This document shows positions 10,082 through 20,871 of a stretch of DNA of 64,000 bases, piece by piece. The stretch covers positions 1-64,000 of the forward strand of contig MU385750.1 in assembly GCA_022497155.1 (NCBI GenBank). The letters run 5' to 3'. The stretch is from Whalleya microplaca. Its lineage: Eukaryota; Ascomycota; Sordariomycetes; Xylariales; Xylariaceae. The notes below the pieces were generated by a model. That model made no database searches. It saw only the letters and a program-made list of their open reading frames with translations, and was not told where the DNA came from. Every line of letters starts with the position of its first letter. Position 1 is the stretch's first letter. The position numbers were made by a program, and so were the translations under genes.

Positions 10082-11584
10082 TCATGCTCCCAGCAGCCGC
10101 CCCTTCTTGAATGGTTTGGCCACTTTGAACTGCAATGCAGCCGGAATGTCGTCCTGGTTCCAATAAATCATCCCGTGCCGCAGCCAATGCGCATAAGTTC
10201 CCGGGACATCATCCGATCCTTCATGTGTCCTCCACAGCGATCCAAGGGTGTCACCTAACACCCTCAGGATCAGTCCATGGGCTAATTTGAACCCAAAGCT
10301 CTTCTGCAGACATGCTTCTACAATCTCTCTCGCTTGCTTCTGCTCATCACTCTCCAATTCGTCGTCCTTAGGAAGTGGAAGCGACATCAGATAGAAAGCC
10401 TTTCGCCCATCCCAGTCAGTCACTTCATTGATCAGCTGCGAGCCCACCATATAATCTATGGCAAACACACATTCGGTCACATATCTGGGACCGTCCCAGT
10501 CAGTCTCGTCGTCTATGAGACCCATGACCATCGTTATCACCTGCCCCTGGATGATATAATCCGTCAGCATCCTGCTCGTATCCTCCGGCCCAATCGTCCA
10601 TCCTTCCTCCTCAATTGTGAATGAGCCTCCCATCAGCGGAATTCCGCTTAGTAGCGGGCTTCGATGCATCCCCTCTGTGCTTGCTTTGCCGCCATCCTCC
10701 GCCCATAGCGCTAGCAGAAGCCGATGGCATCTCTCGAAGAAGGCGTTGTTTCGGTTAGATGCTATGAAATAATTTGTAAGGCTGCGCCCCTCGGTACCCC
10801 CGATGTTATAAGAGAGTACTTCGAAGCGTGATGCAGGATTGCCCACTGTCTCGTTCCACAGTCGATCTAAGTCACCAATCTGCATCATTCCTACATCCGC
10901 ATAAACGCCACCATACCGGAGTATTAGCGGAAATCGTACGAGATCGGATGTGTGCTGAGGTGCGAAGTCACCACCTATAGTTCCATCGATAAAGGTGCGA
11001 GGGAAGATATCTGGATCAGAAATATCCAGAAAGTTTGCCACGTTCAAGGGCGAATCTTTCATGCGATCAAGGACGCGAATAGACCATCCCTGCTTAGAGA
11101 AACGCCTATGCCAGGCACGGATATTGCGCTTAGTATATGAGTGCATGGATTTATAGCCGGAATGCCAAAAGAACCAGATGTTCTTCTCATTTGACACGGG
11201 TCTAGGATGAAGAAGGTCGTGATCAATTTCAGAATCAGGCCGAGCATCGAGTTGCTCGTATGGGATGGGATGGAGTCCCGCTGGGATAGGATAATTTAAT
11301 ACGGATTCACCCATTTCGCCTTGATGTAAATTATCGTCAAGAACCGTGACCATGTGGGAAAAAATGAAGATTATGACTGCTTCTAACAAAAGAATGTGTA
11401 GACAGATTAGAAACAGGTGAAAAACTGTGCTTCTTATATAGGTACTCCTTCGAGCATAGGTATAAGTGAATTCCCACTTTATATGATCGACGCCAAAGCT
11501 GCTGAGCCATCGGGCATGGTTGAGAGATAACAAATCATGAATCTGCAAGGGGTATGACGAAAACCCTGTTAGTGTACCTATCAT
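10082..11584 (-). CDS. Capsule-synthesis/GT32-like sugar transferase
   Basis: An intronless 500-residue frame. From residue about 97 it has the conserved layout of fungal sugar-transferase-like proteins with a DXD-type core: YPIPAGLHPIP, NIWFFWHSGYKSMHSYTKRNIRAWHRRF, TIGGDFAPQHTSDLVRFPLI and LRYGGVYADVGM (Asp230). The second Asp of a classical DXD is Gly here, closer to the capsule-polysaccharide (Caps_synth) group than to OCH1. Residues 52-77 form a strong hydrophobic stretch after RRSTYIR, like a type II Golgi anchor. Only the first Met (11584) includes it. Starting at Met78 (11353) would give a soluble 423-residue protein, and Met91 (11314) is also possible. Likely role: transfer of a sugar onto a glycan, inferred from the family. 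Substrate unknown. Confidence 0.7.
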   Translation of the reverse strand: MIGTLTGFSSYPLQIHDLLSLNHARWLSSFGVDHIKWEFTYTYARRSTYIRSTVFHLFLICLHILLLEAVIIFIFSHMVTVLDDNLHQGEMGESVLNYPIPAGLHPIPYEQLDARPDSEIDHDLLHPRPVSNEKNIWFFWHSGYKSMHSYTKRNIRAWHRRFSKQGWSIRVLDRMKDSPLNVANFLDISDPDIFPRTFIDGTIGGDFAPQHTSDLVRFPLILRYGGVYADVGMMQIGDLDRLWNETVGNPASRFEVLSYNIGGTEGRSLTNYFIASNRNNAFFERCHRLLLALWAEDGGKASTEGMHRSPLLSGIPLMGGSFTIEEEGWTIGPEDTSRMLTDYIIQGQVITMVMGLIDDETDWDGPRYVTECVFAIDYMVGSQLINEVTDWDGRKAFYLMSLPLPKDDELESDEQKQAREIVEACLQKSFGFKLAHGLILRVLGDTLGSLWRTHEGSDDVPGTYAHWLRHGMIYWNQDDIPAALQFKVAKPFKKGRLLGA

Positions 11585-14429
11585 AATATACGTAGATGTG
11601 GCTAGATCTTGAAGAATAAGGCTGCATGTCGCAAGCCCCGAAGTCAGGATGAATCAGGATGAGCATCATACACGTGATAATGGACTTCGTGTAGCCGAGC
11701 GTGCAACCAATCATTTTGAGACTCAAGCCTTTAGCGCATAAACTCTACTAATCCAACTTAGCTCTGTCGTTTTACACAAACGATCTTGATCTTAATAAAG
11801 TCACTACACAAATTGGAAACGGCATATGGATCATATTCATGTCTGTTTGCCACTACAGTATAGCCAGCTTTATAAAGCAGAATAAAACACTAAGGCATAT
11901 CAACCGACTGCTTATACCCAGATCTCGTACTGAGACAAGGGGACATGTCACACGAGGCTTCAGGTTGCATGTGAAGAAGACGGTCTAGAAGGCCTTCATT
12001 CCTTTAGAACAAACCTATATTCTGTGTGTATGAAAGGTGGTGAGCTGTTGTTGTTGCTGTTGCTGTTAGAAATGAGGTGAAGTGTGAGCCTGTGAGGTTG
12101 TGCTGCTATCAGATATGGTGTGCGGGGGTGCTTAATCAGCTGTCCTACCATGACAGCTATAGAAGATGATGCATTTAAGAGTTAGGTGTATATAAAATAA
12201 TAGCCTGGAATACTTTAATATACTTCACTGACCTGGTTTGAAGAAGAAAAAAGTCTCCCCCGGAATTAAGCTATCAAGGCGTAAGGATGTAATAGTTGTT
12301 GATCCTTAGTAGTGTGAGCATTATACTGGCATGAGGCAGCCAGCAACTAACAAAAACCTATCTCAATAAATTACTTGCATAGGTATAAATATTGTAGGGG
12401 GTGAAAAATCACTAGACTTACAACACCGAGGCTTTAAAACATCCGTAAGCCAAGTCGAGGTAGGTATTTCTTGACAAAGGTATAACATTCACTTCCAATA
12501 AATAAGAAAAAGACTCGGCCACTAATGATATCGTCGTTAAACAAGATGATTAACACTTGATACGGCAGTTAGTCATACTGTCATCGCCTACATGTTGTTA
12601 ACGACACTAGGAAAGCTAAGGAGCCTACCAAGGGGCTGACTGAGCACCTAAAACCATTATGTTATGGCAATGAAATTCAAGATTATGTCAAACTTCACGG
12701 ATTAAAGTCAGTGTGCTAGTTAGGAATCTTGTCAGCCCATGTTATTTATCTGATTTTTGTCTATTCTTAAACAAGCAAGATTTCTTACTCGGCCAAGGAC
12801 TCACTTGTTAATCATCAATGCTTCGAGGCCGAGCCCAGCTACTTTAGCAATGTTCTTTATTCAGCCAATATCTGAAGACAGCATTTGGTTTTGTGCCTCT
12901 TGCTCAAGCGCAGGGTATATTCTAGGGGTTACTCTTTACTACGGTTTCCCTTGCACCTCCAGGCACTCCACAACACCCTGAAAGAATCAGCCGGCTCGTT
13001 CAGGTTCCAATATAGACATAGGAATCGCGCAAGGCGAGGTCCAATACGATCTCAGCAACCGAATATACGCGCATGAGCTTTGCAACAAGGCTACCAGCTA
13101 GCTCCAGTCTTAGAATTGTACGGTCTGGATTCCTGAGGTATAGTGTGCCTGTGCCACAGCTGTCGTGTGACAGAGATATTGCAGTAAGTGCGCGAGAAGC
13201 CTGTGGTTAGGAATAGATCCGGACTTAGGCTAGGTTAAGCCCTCTTTCTTTGCGCAAGGGAAAGCTCCTTGAAGTTCGGCGGGGCCATGAATTAGGAAAA
13301 ACCCAAACGATTATCTTGTCCTCGAGATCAAAGATATCAGGCTACAAGGGACACTTCTTGACTCGAACCAGCAATGTGCTTTGCTTTGCTTTGCTTTGCT
13401 TCGGTCCCTCGTTGCCTGGCCTCTCGGTGGAGCTAGGTGTTTGACGCAACATCGGGGCCAAGACTGCCGCCAATGAGAAGTTCAATGTAGTCCAGAAAGA
13501 CTTTTGGGCATTGTATTGGTGTTACCATAGACCCTATCAGTCGGGTGACACGGCCGAAGTATAGGTGGCTACATGCAATGCTGTTACAGATGTCCTAGGT
13601 ACTCTAGATTGAGAGATTGCTGTGCATACCAATGCGGATGTAGGCTCGTGACACTAGTGTTGCCACTGGCTTATGAGATGTCAATGAATTCTAGGGAACT
13701 GATTATATTATCACGCAATTCCAGAGTGTCGGCGATGGCAAGTTGTTAACATCTCTCAGCTCCTCTCAAGCCAAGGTCGATGACTTTGCCCGTCAAAAGG
13801 GAACAGGGGACACTTCGGAGGCTGGAAGGACATACTGATTGGATATACGGAAGATGGTGATATTGAGATTTCAGAAGATGGTTCGTTATATTTATTATTA
13901 CTAGCTGTACTCCGTAGATTGTCCATAGAACCGTAGAAAAGGTGTCTGGTTCAGCGACATGAGGCTATTGAGAGATACAGAGATACACATGTAGTGGAAG
14001 CACCTCGGTAGGTGAATATGCTCTGTGTGCATACATACATCGATGTATCCAGTATATTCGGCATTACGTATATATGTAGATATGTACTCAGCGTGTACAT
14101 GCATGACAACCCAATTTGACGTTAAGTTCAGGGGAGAAATGGTGGGCAGATTTATGTATATTGCATGTACTCCGTCCCTACCTACGTATGTACATACAGG
14201 CAGGTCAGCCACCGTTTCCCTCCCCCACCTCCAAGACTGGCTGGGCAGACTGCCCAGCTGTTCAAGTTCCGCATCCAATTACTTCATCGTACTCCATCTT
14301 TCGTAGTACTTCCAAGCCGCATCATTTTTATCTGGATTGTTGCAGTGTTGATGCCCAGTCTTGTTTAATGAACATCATATGACTTTTTTTTTTTTTTCAC
14401 TTTCTTATTAGAAAAGCAGGGCCAATCAT
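11585..14429. other. Long intergenic region, no gene recognised
   Basis: About 2.8 kb with only short frames that look random. A TGTTGTTGTTGCTGTTGCTGTT run lies near 12048-12068 and a T-run near 14385-14398. Confidence 0.5.
13378..13402. repeat. (TTTGC)n microsatellite
   Basis: Five pentanucleotide units. The complementary unit (GCAAA)n recurs at 15257-15294. Confidence 0.9.
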
Positions 14430-14495
14430 CACACACAAAGACACACAGACTCACAGACTCACAGACTCACAGACTCACACATACACACTCACATG

Positions 14496-14535
<40 letters not shown>

Positions 14536-14905
14536 ACCCGTGGACTCTCACACCCACGAGCAGATACATAATAGACACACCCGGAAAATACCTACCTACT
14601 GCGTATACAACCCACCCACACAGCCACGTCCAATCTATCCATCTAGTTGTCTAGGTATACATACATACATACCTACCTCCTTACCTACCTCTGACCTACC
14701 GTCCGGGGGTGACACAACACCTGCTGCTGCTGCTACTGCTGCCGATGCCGATGCTGCTTGTGCTTGTGCTTGCTGCTCTACATAGCTAAGCTCACCAGGT
14801 CTTGCGAGCAAGTGAACCTTGGGAGATAATCGGTGATACATACATCACCGACATACCTACCTACCTACCTACCTACCTACCTACATACATACATACATAC
14901 GCCCG

Positions 14906-14939
<34 letters not shown>

Positions 14940-15005
14940 TAGAGAGACAGAGAGACAGAAAGACAGAAAGACAGAAAGACAGAAAGACAGAAAGACAGAG
15001 AAACA
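14430..15005. repeat. Dense microsatellite zone upstream of the SIP5-like gene
   Basis: Successive simple repeats on one strand: (ACAGACTC)n at about 14443-14478, (CA)n at 14504-14527, CTG/GAT triplet-like runs near 14720-14770, (CCTA)n at about 14855-14884, (CATA)n to 14900, (GACA)n at 14906-14938 and (AGACAGAA)n to 15005. The zone ends about 620 bp before the start codon at 15627. Whether it lies in the promoter or 5' leader cannot be told. Confidence 0.85.
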
Positions 15006-15256
15006 GGGCCAAGCTTCCGCCTCCCACATCATCCTCCTCACCTAGGTCAGGGCCTGTGCCTGGAATCACCCATCGATCCAACATACATCACTCGCCCCTC
15101 GGCATATCCCCGATTCAAGTCGCACACCGTCTTTCCGCGGTGAATGGTTACTGGGCCCACGTTACTGGATGCCATCAACAACATGCGCTGCCTGGGTCAC
15201 CATTAACAACGCTCCAATCGCCTTGACCCAGTCTAACTGGCCCTGTTGGCCTGCCA

Positions 15257-15294
15257 GGCAAAGCAAAGCAAAGCCAAGCAAAGCAAAGCAAAGC
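15257..15294. repeat. (GCAAA)n microsatellite
   Basis: Seven units with one variant (GCCAA), about 330 bp upstream of the SIP5-like start codon. The rest of 15006-15626 shows nothing but the presumed promoter and leader of that gene. Confidence 0.9.
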
Positions 15295-15626
15295 TAGCCA
15301 TCGACCCCCGCCTATCTTCTTATCACTGTCGCCTTCCATCCTCACACGATACCAACCGCACATTCGATACGCTCCGGCGATCCGACCCGGCCCGGCTCTT
15401 CACTGCCAAGAAGAGTCTTTACTGCCACCACCAGTGGATGACCCCGATACCGACGAACATCACTAGCTAGCAATCCGACCGTCCCACCTCCTCATCCTGC
15501 ATGTGTATGCCACAGAATCCCGCCCTTCTGCTGACCGACGGCACAACCCACGATTTTCCTCGAGTCGATACCGGTCGCCGTTGCATTCGATAGACTCACC
15601 GCCGGGTCCTTCGGCACACCCCAAAG

Positions 15627-18327
15627 ATGGGCAATACACATACCAAAGAGGCGAGGAACGGTGCTCGCTTAGGTCTCGGCCCAAACTTCGAGGCCGGCGG
15701 AAGTTCGTCTGGCGCCGGCTATCATGGGGAACCTCACGACAGATCAAGACGTGCGAGCCGCGCCGAGTTTAGTGCCTTGGGACTGCCGTTTGGCGGTTCG
15801 TCGAGTTCCCGCCAGCAGGATGCCCCTTTCGAACATCGAGAAACAAAGCAGGAGAAGGAAGCGCGGAGGCTTGAGAAGGAACGGGTTCTACGTATCAAGG
15901 AACGCGAGCGCAGCATAAAGGAGGAGCACGTGGACGGCGGCTTTCTTGTCACCATGGGCATATACAATGCCTCCGAAGATTTCAGCAAACCCGTTGTTCG
16001 CCAGCTACAGGTAAGTACGGTACTATTTATTCTAATTTATTCTACCATTGGGCATGCGCATGTTTCTCAGAGGCAGGTCACACACATGGTTAATTGTTTG
16101 GCCGCTAATCGAGTTATGTCCACTATAGATCGAGAGGAAGATAGCTCCTTTCTGGCGCGGCTTGGACGACTTCAACGAGAGCTGGGCCGAGCACCAGATA
16201 GTGGCTGCCGCTCGCGGTCTCGAGATTCCTCCTGCCGACGAGGTCCCCGAGCATCTGGTTTCCCAACCGAGATCCACCGACTCAGCTGGCCCCTCCACGC
16301 CTAATGTCAAGAACCTCACCGTTCCGATAGGTCCAAGGACGCTGAGCGCGTCGTCCGACAGGACTGCATCGAATCCGGGTTCATCCCTACCTTCTCCCAC
16401 ATCGCCGGCGCCGCCAAGGACCAGCTCGCCCCTAAAACCGCAAAGGAAGTCTCTCGCGGCAGCCTTGAACTTATCTCGGAATGGATCTCAGGCAGATATC
16501 ACGCCGAGAGAGGTCAACATGCCCCACGACCCTGTCGTCAATGGTCAGTCTCTCGAAGTGTTCCTCTACAAGGAAGGAGTCGAGTGTCCGCTTTGTCTTA
16601 TGTACTATCCGCCATACCTGAACCGCACTCGCTGCTGCCATCAACTGATCTGCAGTGAGTGTTTCGTGCAGATCAAGCGACCTGATCCTCACTTTCCCGA
16701 ACATCACGGAGACGAAGGCGGCCCGCAAGCACAGCCCCACGAGGAACTCGACGGTGAACTTATCATGGAGCCAGCAAAGTGTCCCTATTGTACCCAGACA
16801 GAGTTCGGCGTGACCTACGAGCCTCCCCCTTTCCGCCGCGGTCTGGCGTACGCGTTCAACCCTGCGCTCGGAACTCTGGGCACAGCCATGTCGTCTACGA
16901 GCTCTCTCAGCTCGAGTCTTTCCCCTACCTCCGCCACCCCGCCCTACAATACCAACCGTAAGAGAGCACAGAGCTTGTCCGCCAACGCTCCCGGAGTCAT
17001 TACCACCGACCGCATTCGGCCCGACTGGTCTACTAAACTAGCAGCCGCCCGAGCGCACCAGCGTCGTAGGGCCGCCGCCGCCGATGCTCTACATCATGCC
17101 GCCTTCGTGATGGGGAACCAGGAGTCCCGCACGATCTTTGGGCGACCCCGCTTCGGCCGTCGACATGCAACGGGTGGCGACCGTGGTAGCGAAAGCCCGA
17201 GGAGCGGTTCGAATTTGCAGCCCGGCGACGGCGGATCCAGCTCGCCCTCTGCCCCCGAACCAGGCCCGCGCATCTCGTCGGGACGTTCCGGCCCGGGTCG
17301 CGAACGAATAGACGCCGCTCATCTCGAAAGCCTCATGATGGCAGAAGCGATAAGGCTGAGTCTGGCCGATGAGGAAGAGCGCCGCAAGAAGGCGGACAAG
17401 GAGGCGAAAAAGGAGGCCAAGAAACGAGAGAAGGACGAGCGGAAAGCCTCCAAGAAGAAGGGCGACGTGTATAGCGGTGGTGGTAGCAGCGCCAGTGCCA
17501 GTTCTCTTAGTTTGGGATTCGGGCGTAAGCGAGGCAATAGTGCTGCCAGCAACCTGCGCGTGGAGACCAGTACATCCGCAGCTGGTGCGTCTTCTCCCAG
17601 CCATGGCAATAGTGGGCCGGCCGGACCGGCGTCTGGTTCGGTGTCGCCATCTACGTCAACTGGTAAAGGAAAGGCCGTCGACCGGGGCGAGAATGAAGAG
17701 GGTCAGACGTATCCCATCACCACTTCATCTCTACCAATTCCCATTGCCTCACAGGCCCCAAGAGGATCATCACATCTCCGTCAAATGAGCAATGCCAGCT
17801 CGGTCAGTTCTAGTGCAGGAGGAAGTGCACCTGGGAGCTACACTGCCCGAAGTTTGGGCAATGAAGACCCACGGGCAAGCGGCCTGAGTCTCGGTGGCCG
17901 TAGCGAAGCAGCCGACAACTCCATATCGGAGTCCTTGTTCAACTTCAGGAGCTTGGCAGAGATGGTTGGGGTTCCGATCGACGAGGCCCAGTCGCCCGGG
18001 GACGAAGACGAAAGCCCCGGTGCCAAGGCCGCCGAAGGCGGGGAGGCGCATGGGGAACATATCGAGCACGTCGAGCACGCCCCCCATCCTTCGGGCGAGA
18101 GCAGGGATGAAGAGAAGAAGGCAGAGCAGCTGAGGCTCGATACCCACGAAAACAGCCTGCGCGCAACGGCGACGGTGACGGGAGAGGAGAGGGGGGGCAG
18201 CGTATCGCCTCCGGAAGTCATGGTCACGCCAGATACCCCGGTACCGCTAAACAACAGCGGCGAGGATTCTAAGCAACTCGGCCACGTCGATACGGCGGAG
18301 AGGATACGGCATGAAGTCACACAGTAA
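15627..18327 (+). CDS. sip5: SIP5-like protein with RING-type zinc finger
   Basis: Exons 15627-16010 and 16129-18327 (GTAAGT donor, CACTATAG acceptor) give 860 residues. The N-terminus MGNTHTK fits N-myristoylation (Gly2, Thr6). A Lys/Glu/Arg helix follows (about residues 74-102), then FLVTMGIYNASEDFSKPVV and, after the intron, IERKIAPFWRGLDDFNESW, both typical of fungal SIP5. A C4-type/RING-like finger spans about 281-349 (CPLC, CC, C-x2-C, CPYC). The long C-terminal half is low-complexity Ser/Pro with a Lys-rich segment near 543-576. Yeast SIP5 binds the SNF1 kinase and the phosphatase subunit REG1/GLC7 and is linked to the response to glucose level. That role is by homology. The microsatellite-rich upstream DNA is unusual. 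Several antisense frames in the GC-rich 3' half are shadows. Confidence 0.92.
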
Positions 18328-19617
18328 ATAAATTTAAAAAAAAAGGACATCTGGTTGTCCCTCTTCCACGCGTTTCTATAGGGATGCGCACCGCCTCCTG
18401 GACATATAGGTAAAAGGAAGCAAGGAGGGAAGATAGGAAAGGAGGCAATAGGGTCTCACTCTGGATTATTATGATATCTTTGCATAGGACAGGCAGGCAG
18501 GCAGGCAGGGGAGGCGGCATTCGTTTGTTTGGCTCTACCTTTTCCCCCTTTCAAAGTTGGTTGGGTGGCTGGCTGGTTGGGTGGCCGGAGTTGAGAGGAT
18601 TAATTGATTCATTTGTATACATAGATATCTTTCATGTTTGGTATGGCTAGGCAATTCCCCGATATGCTGGATGACAGTCAGACAGAGTGAGTGAGTGAGT
18701 GAGTGTTTGACTAATTTATGGCGATGGATGGTATTACATATGATGAAGACGGACAGGTGGGCAGGGAGAACTTTTCTTGCTTCTTTACGTATGAGTACCC
18801 TCCCTTTATAGTAGGGAAGACATGAGAGCATGCGTATATAAGAAAAGAAAGTGGCGATGAGCATACTACTACCACTTGGTACTTCAAACACATCAGGTAA
18901 CTTATAAAGGGAGGATCTCTAGGTTCTGAGAAGAGGCAATACTCAGGTCCTGTGGAGATGGACAGATGGGCGGGATAGAGCATTGAGGTGTTAGTCTACG
19001 GTATATATTTCAATTACTTCCACACATAGCTCCGTGTACTTGCGTGCAGATGTTTGCGAATAGTGCATGACGCTCTCTTACGGCTCATATAGTCCACGTA
19101 TGGAGAAATGGACGAAGGTTCAAGTGCATTTGCAGTTATTGAAGTTCAGATAGGTCGGTAGAAAGATCGGTTTAAGGAAACACGTCAGGCGGTGAATGGT
19201 TGAGTAGATGCTTCGATGTTGCGATAGATGTGCCAACCGTTACTTAAGACCTAGCACTCGAATATGAAAAGCATCTATGAGCAGTGCTACAGCACTAAGT
19301 TACTAGGTAGTCAGCCAGGCACTTGTGATTCCATATTATATATCCGGCTTATACCTACAGATTCTATGTAGGTCTCAAGCCCGTGGAGATTGACCTCGAG
19401 TCGTGTAAAGGAATATCCAGAATTGATGTGGTGGAAGAATCAAGACGGCTGCTTGGATCCGAGGTCACCTCACCAGAGACAGCAGCACAACAGCAAATGT
19501 TACAAACCAGAGCTTTCATTGGCAGCAAGCTATCAATTCTGATAGATATAGAAACGACTGTATCTCACACAGCGACTGTTTATCTGAATGCTGGCATGGA
19601 CATATGACTTAGCAACT
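18328..19617. other. Intergenic between convergent SIP5-like and ARA2-like genes
   Basis: Contains a short (GGCA)n run near 18490-18509 and (GAGT)n near 18687-18706. The A run directly after the SIP5-like stop is the probable 3' end region. No gene is seen. Confidence 0.5.
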
Positions 19618-20871
19618 TCAAACTGCCAAGGCGGGCACCTCTTCTACCTCCACACGCACCGGCAATTTCGCAGTACGTCTGTTCAGGATGCCATCGTCGG
19701 GCGTGGTGCCGATCTCGGCTGGCTTCCTTGCGTTGACGAAACCAGGCCCAGGACTACTCCAGCCATAATCTTTCCACTCGCCCAGAACAGCCCACATCTT
19801 CTCGACGACGCCCTGGATCTTCTCGCGCCGGTTTAAGCTCCATGTCCTCCGTCGCGTCTGCTCCGCATCGGAGGTCTCTGGCTCCAGTCCCTCTATCACA
19901 CTATTGAAGACGCGATACGTCTCTTCCAGCTCTTCGACATTAGACACGCCCATGACGCTCACACCCACCCTCTTAGCCGCTGGCAATTTGGGGAGCCGGC
20001 TGCCCCTGGACGCGCCCTCCCTCGACCAGTTATCCAGCGCCCACCGGATGGCGACGACCTCGAGCCTCTCGTCCGCATCGGTGGCTATAGGCACCAAATC
20101 ATGACACGCCTTGCGCAGACCCTCCGGACTCGGATGCCAAGAGGCCATGGGTCCGGCATCCGCGCCTCTCGTGGTCAACAGTCCCATGCCCAGCATACTC
20201 GCATTGAGGACAACGTCGACGCCCGCGCGTTCGAACCGCGCGATCGCTGACGTCCCTAGCGTCGTGTTCTGGATCGTATAGTGGCCATAGCTGAGCACGG
20301 CGTCCAGCGGCTCCCCTGTCCCGGCGCGGATCATCTCCGCCAGATCGCACAACTTCGAGACCGGATATCCGCTGATGCCCACATAGCGCACGACGCCGTC
20401 GGCGCGCAGGCGGCGCAGCTCCCTGACGGCGGCCAGGACCTCAGCCGGCGACATGAATTCCACATCGTGCATGTACACGAGGTCCAGGTAGTTCGTGTGC
20501 AGGCGCTCCAAGCTGCGATACACGCTGTACCGGACCCATCGCGGCGAGTAGTCGAAGACGTCACCTTCTATGCGGCCAGCCTTGGTGACGAGGAAGTAGG
20601 AGGAGCGCGGGTGGCGCGCAGTGATCGAGGGGTGCGCCAGCGCGTTGCCTAGGATCAGCTCCGAGGGGCCATAGTACGGAGACGTGTCGAAGGCGGCGAC
20701 GCCGAGGTCGAGCGCGCGCGAGACGATGGAGAGTGCGGGGATAGAGAAGGGGTCGGATACGTATTGCGTGTTGAAGGTTGCAGTGCCGACGATCAGGGGT
20801 GGGATGGTTTCGTGAAGAGGTCGCCGCGATAGCGCCGTGGGTGATGGTGCAGCAGGGGGTAGGGAACCCAT
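19618..20871 (-). CDS. ara2: D-arabinose 1-dehydrogenase-like aldo-keto reductase
   Basis: Single exon, 417 residues, with a TIM-barrel aldo-keto reductase pattern. The catalytic tetrad can be placed: Asp62 and Tyr67 in FDTSPYYGPSE, Lys97 in LVTKAGR and His135 in VYMHDVE. The barrel continues through VVRYVGISGYP and a C-terminal GVSNVEELEE cofactor-binding segment. The family includes yeast ARA2 and plant L-galactose dehydrogenase, which oxidise D-arabinose or L-galactose to the lactone in the (erythro)ascorbate route using NAD+. The substrate here is inferred. At 417 residues it is longer than the roughly 335 of yeast ARA2, with an extended C-terminus. High GC gives long opposite-strand shadow frames. 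Confidence 0.88.
   Translation of the reverse strand: MGSLPPAAPSPTALSRRPLHETIPPLIVGTATFNTQYVSDPFSIPALSIVSRALDLGVAAFDTSPYYGPSELILGNALAHPSITARHPRSSYFLVTKAGRIEGDVFDYSPRWVRYSVYRSLERLHTNYLDLVYMHDVEFMSPAEVLAAVRELRRLRADGVVRYVGISGYPVSKLCDLAEMIRAGTGEPLDAVLSYGHYTIQNTTLGTSAIARFERAGVDVVLNASMLGMGLLTTRGADAGPMASWHPSPEGLRKACHDLVPIATDADERLEVVAIRWALDNWSREGASRGSRLPKLPAAKRVGVSVMGVSNVEELEETYRVFNSVIEGLEPETSDAEQTRRRTWSLNRREKIQGVVEKMWAVLGEWKDYGWSSPGPGFVNARKPAEIGTTPDDGILNRRTAKLPVRVEVEEVPALAV

Noticed and set aside
14540..15084. Short frames in the simple-repeat zone
   Set aside because: Translations of microsatellites such as repeated Thr-Asp-Arg-Gln; not genes.
5198..15626. Terpene biosynthetic gene cluster
   Set aside because: Only a dead cyclase and a sugar-transferase-like gene are present; no P450, tailoring oxidase, transporter or regulator lies near.
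17089..18350. Several minus-strand frames of 120-171 codons
   Set aside because: Complement of the low-complexity SIP5-like C-terminus; no domains.
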